Source: SFLA01 sp045595165 (GTDB lineage: Bacteria; Bacillota; Clostridia; Oscillospirales; CAG-382). From it: a stretch of 64,000 nt of DNA. The DNA is taken from NCBI GenBank assembly GCA_045595165.1, contig JAZNZY010000023.1, positions 1 to 64,000 of the forward strand. The letters are read 5' to 3'. A model generated the notes under the pieces. The model worked only from the letters and a program-made list of their open reading frames with translations. It was not told where the DNA came from and ran no database searches. Made by a program: the position numbers and the translations under genes. This document shows, in pieces, positions 61,998 to 64,000 of this stretch. Within the stretch, counting starts at the first letter, position 1, and every line of letters starts with the position of its first letter.

Positions 61998-62441
61998 ATG
62001 AAAATTGTCATTCAGCGCGTGCTTTCCGCCTCTTGCACTGTGGAAGGAGAGCATATATCAAATATCGGTATAGGCCTTTTGGTGTTTTGCGGTGTAACTG
62101 CAACCGATACCGAGGAGGATATTAAAAAAGCGGCGAAAAAAATATCGGGAATGCGTATCTTCCGCAATGATGCGGGCAAGATGTCATTGTCGGTCGGTGA
62201 CGTGGGAGGAAGTGTAATGCTTATCTCCAATTTCACCCTTTGCGCCGATTGTTCGCACGGCAGACGGCCCGAGTTTTTGTCTGCCGCACCTGCCGCCAAG
62301 GCAGAGGAATATTATAATAAATTAGCCGCTATGATCGGGGAATCCCTTCCCGTTGTGTGCGGTGTTTTCGGAGGAGATATGCGTATCAGTGCGGAAAACT
62401 TCGGTCCCGTTACTGTATACCTTGATACTGCTTCTTTATGA
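61998..62441 (+). CDS. dtd: D-aminoacyl-tRNA deacylase
   Basis: The 147-residue enzyme clears D-amino acids (and Gly) wrongly attached to tRNA. The catalytic segment ISNFTLCADCSHGRRPEF near residue 76 matches the family's SQFTL with Asn for Gln, and the cross-subunit Gly-cisPro motif NFGPVTV is near 137. Start ATG 61998 is adjacent to the rel stop; its end overlaps hemZ by 4 bp. Confidence 0.95.
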   Translation: MKIVIQRVLSASCTVEGEHISNIGIGLLVFCGVTATDTEEDIKKAAKKISGMRIFRNDAGKMSLSVGDVGGSVMLISNFTLCADCSHGRRPEFLSAAPAAKAEEYYNKLAAMIGESLPVVCGVFGGDMRISAENFGPVTVYLDTASL

Positions 62442-63925
62442 AACTTACAATAAATAATACCACAGGTCTGTTAAACGATTATTATTTTCAGACACTATCT
62501 CTACTTTATTTCCCCGGTGAAAAATTCCCCACCGGGGTTGATTTAAGTCCCAACAGCGCGGAATATTATTTGGAAAAGCGGGGTAACGGTTATTACGGAA
62601 AAGCCGTATTACATACCGCTTTCGCTTGTGAGCAGGGCGAATTTTGTACCGATGGATACGATTTTTCCGTTCCCGTACACGATGAACTTAATGCTCAATG
62701 TGCAATCGGAAAAGCGTTTCTCATTGCAGGCGAAAAGCTGTTTGGATTTTCACTTCCTTGGGGTTATATTACCGGTCTTCGCCCCGTAAAACGTGCAAGA
62801 TTTTACCTTGATAAAGGCTACGATGACGAAACCGTAACCCGTCTTTTTGTAAAGGACCACAATATTTCCAAAGAAAAAACCGAGCTTTCCATTCGTACTG
62901 CTCATAATGAGATCCGTATGCTTAAGGACGTGGGCGAAAAAACGGCGGGACTTTATATCTCCATACCTTTTTGCCCCACAAGATGTCAGTACTGCTCTTT
63001 TGTTTCGTATTCAACTCCCAGACTTTTAAAAATGCTTCCCGAATACGTTGAGCTGCTTATCAAGGATATACAGTCCACAGCGGCTGTGCTCAGTGAATTG
63101 GGAATAAAGCTTTCTGCCATCTACGTTGGCGGAGGCACTCCCTCCATTCTTTCGCCTGAGCAGACCCGCCGTGTTCTCGGCACCGTTACAGATAATTTCG
63201 ATCTTTCGTCTTTGCGGGAATTTACCTTTGAAGCGGGCAGACCGGATACTATTACCGCAGACAAGCTTATAGCGGCAAAAGAAAACGGCGTGTCCCGTGT
63301 AAGCATTAATCCCCAAAGCCTTAACGAGAACGTCCTCCGCGCTATTGGCAGACAGCATACTACACAGCAGTTTTTCGATGCGTATGAGATCGCCTGCGGT
63401 ATCGGATTTGACAGTATCAACGCCGATCTTATCGCAGGACTTCCTGAAGATACGTTCGAAACCTTTTGTTCCAGCTTTGAAAAAGTACTTTCCATGGGCT
63501 TCGAGAATATAACTTTACATACCCTCAGCATAAAAAATGCCGCGGCGTTGCGTTTTTCCAAGGAAAACGTTTACGATCCTTCGGGCAAGCTTGCTATTTC
63601 CTGCGTGCAATATGTTTATGACCGTATGCTGGAAAGCGGTATGGAGCCTTATTATCTGTACAGGCAGAAAAACACCGTCGGTAATGCGGAAAATACGGGA
63701 TATTCCGTTCCCGGTAAAGAGAATTTGTATAATATCCTTATGATGGAGGAGCACTCCAGCGTGTTCGCCTGCGGTGCGGGTGCAATAACCAAGCTGGTTT
63801 CTCCCGATGAAGAGATAATTGACCGTATCGCCCACCAGAAGTACCCGTACGAATATCTTGATACTCCCAAGGGAATCGGTGAAGATAGGATAAAAAAGTT
63901 TTATAAGCAGCATTTTGGATGCTGA
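62438..63925 (+). CDS. hemZ: HemZ, oxygen-independent coproporphyrinogen-III dehydrogenase-like radical SAM enzyme
   Basis: The 495-residue protein has an N-terminal part typical of HemZ (GYITGLRPVKRARFYLDKGY near residue 108) and a radical SAM core with CPTRCQYC near 178, then IYVGGGTPSILS near 230 and SINPQSLNENVLRAIGR near 290. HemZ is thought to convert coproporphyrinogen, though heme synthesis genes are not in the window and the true substrate may differ. It overlaps dtd by 4 bp, the common rel-dtd-hemZ order of Clostridia. Confidence 0.93.
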   Translation: MKLTINNTTGLLNDYYFQTLSLLYFPGEKFPTGVDLSPNSAEYYLEKRGNGYYGKAVLHTAFACEQGEFCTDGYDFSVPVHDELNAQCAIGKAFLIAGEKLFGFSLPWGYITGLRPVKRARFYLDKGYDDETVTRLFVKDHNISKEKTELSIRTAHNEIRMLKDVGEKTAGLYISIPFCPTRCQYCSFVSYSTPRLLKMLPEYVELLIKDIQSTAAVLSELGIKLSAIYVGGGTPSILSPEQTRRVLGTVTDNFDLSSLREFTFEAGRPDTITADKLIAAKENGVSRVSINPQSLNENVLRAIGRQHTTQQFFDAYEIACGIGFDSINADLIAGLPEDTFETFCSSFEKVLSMGFENITLHTLSIKNAAALRFSKENVYDPSGKLAISCVQYVYDRMLESGMEPYYLYRQKNTVGNAENTGYSVPGKENLYNILMMEEHSSVFACGAGAITKLVSPDEEIIDRIAHQKYPYEYLDTPKGIGEDRIKKFYKQHFGC

Positions 63926-63956
63926 CACGTTGTGTTTCGTTTAATGAAAGGACGTT

Positions 63957-64000
63957 ATGAGTAATATAGATAAGTCTTCCAAAAGCTTTGTAGCGGAAGC
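63957..64000 (+). CDS. Start of a further gene, truncated by the window end
   Basis: ATG 63957 follows AAAGGACG by 4-5 bases and opens a frame that reads MSNIDKSSKSFVAE before the window ends. It lies 31 bp after hemZ and is likely in the same transcript. Too little is present to name it. Confidence 0.6.
   Translation, partial: MSNIDKSSKSFVAE

Overview
The window looks like chromosome from an anaerobic, low-to-mid GC member of the class Clostridia, probably an uncultured gut relative of the Oscillospiraceae/Ruminococcaceae. This is an inference from gene content (SpoIIIE-type FtsK, 2[4Fe-4S] ferredoxin, oxygen-independent HemZ, YqhQ/DUF1385 next to prmC, cdaA-cdaR, dockerin and cohesin modules), TTG/GTG starts with strong GGAGG sites, and near-consensus sigma-A promoters. 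I see no phage, transposon, CRISPR array or replication origin.

Region 1 (1-12.5 kb): a leftward uppP-ftsK-lipoprotein operon and a rightward LCP-like gene are driven by back-to-back consensus promoters. A ferredoxin, a tRNA-type N6-adenine methyltransferase, a 1652-residue surface subtilase (protease, beta-rich region, Ig-like, dockerin, cohesin, cadherin-like modules and a C-terminal membrane anchor) and a membrane-tethered parvulin follow.

Region 2 (12.5-36.9 kb) is the accessory, surface and carbohydrate part. It holds a domain-swapped GH3 glucosidase, HlyIII plus a hotdog thioesterase, CarD plus a cytidylate-kinase-like protein, an ASCH-TrmO fusion, a spermidine-synthase-fold protein with an anchored GH20, a leftward operon of two metallophosphoesterases and an acyltransferase, a rightward operon of a GH26-like lipoprotein, histidine phosphatase and anchored esterase, a GNAT, TyrRS, a DUF4855/discoidin lipoprotein and an anchored cohesin protein. 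Several exported proteins share one anchor design: an acidic Ser/Asp/Glu linker, a membrane helix and a lysine-rich tail without LPXTG.

Region 3 (37-41.4 kb): a small unknown gene, a cluster of short palindromes, tRNA-Leu(GAG), a solitary MazF, and an RNHCP-membrane protein-PepF operon.

Region 4 (41.5-64 kb) is dense conserved housekeeping on the plus strand: yqhQ-prmC, then trmH-dprA-topA-plsX-rnc-radical SAM-smc-ftsY-rdgB, then cdaA-cdaR-recJ-rel-dtd-hemZ, with many 4-base start/stop overlaps. The c-di-AMP and (p)ppGpp enzymes sit in one transcription direction a few kb apart. The window ends inside a new gene.

No stretch longer than about 300 bases lacks a gene. The most unusual items are the dockerin-plus-cohesin subtilase together with the anchored cohesin protein, the 40-nt tandem palindromic repeats, the ASCH-TrmO fusion, the degenerate LCP protein facing uppP, and the DUF4855 lipoprotein.
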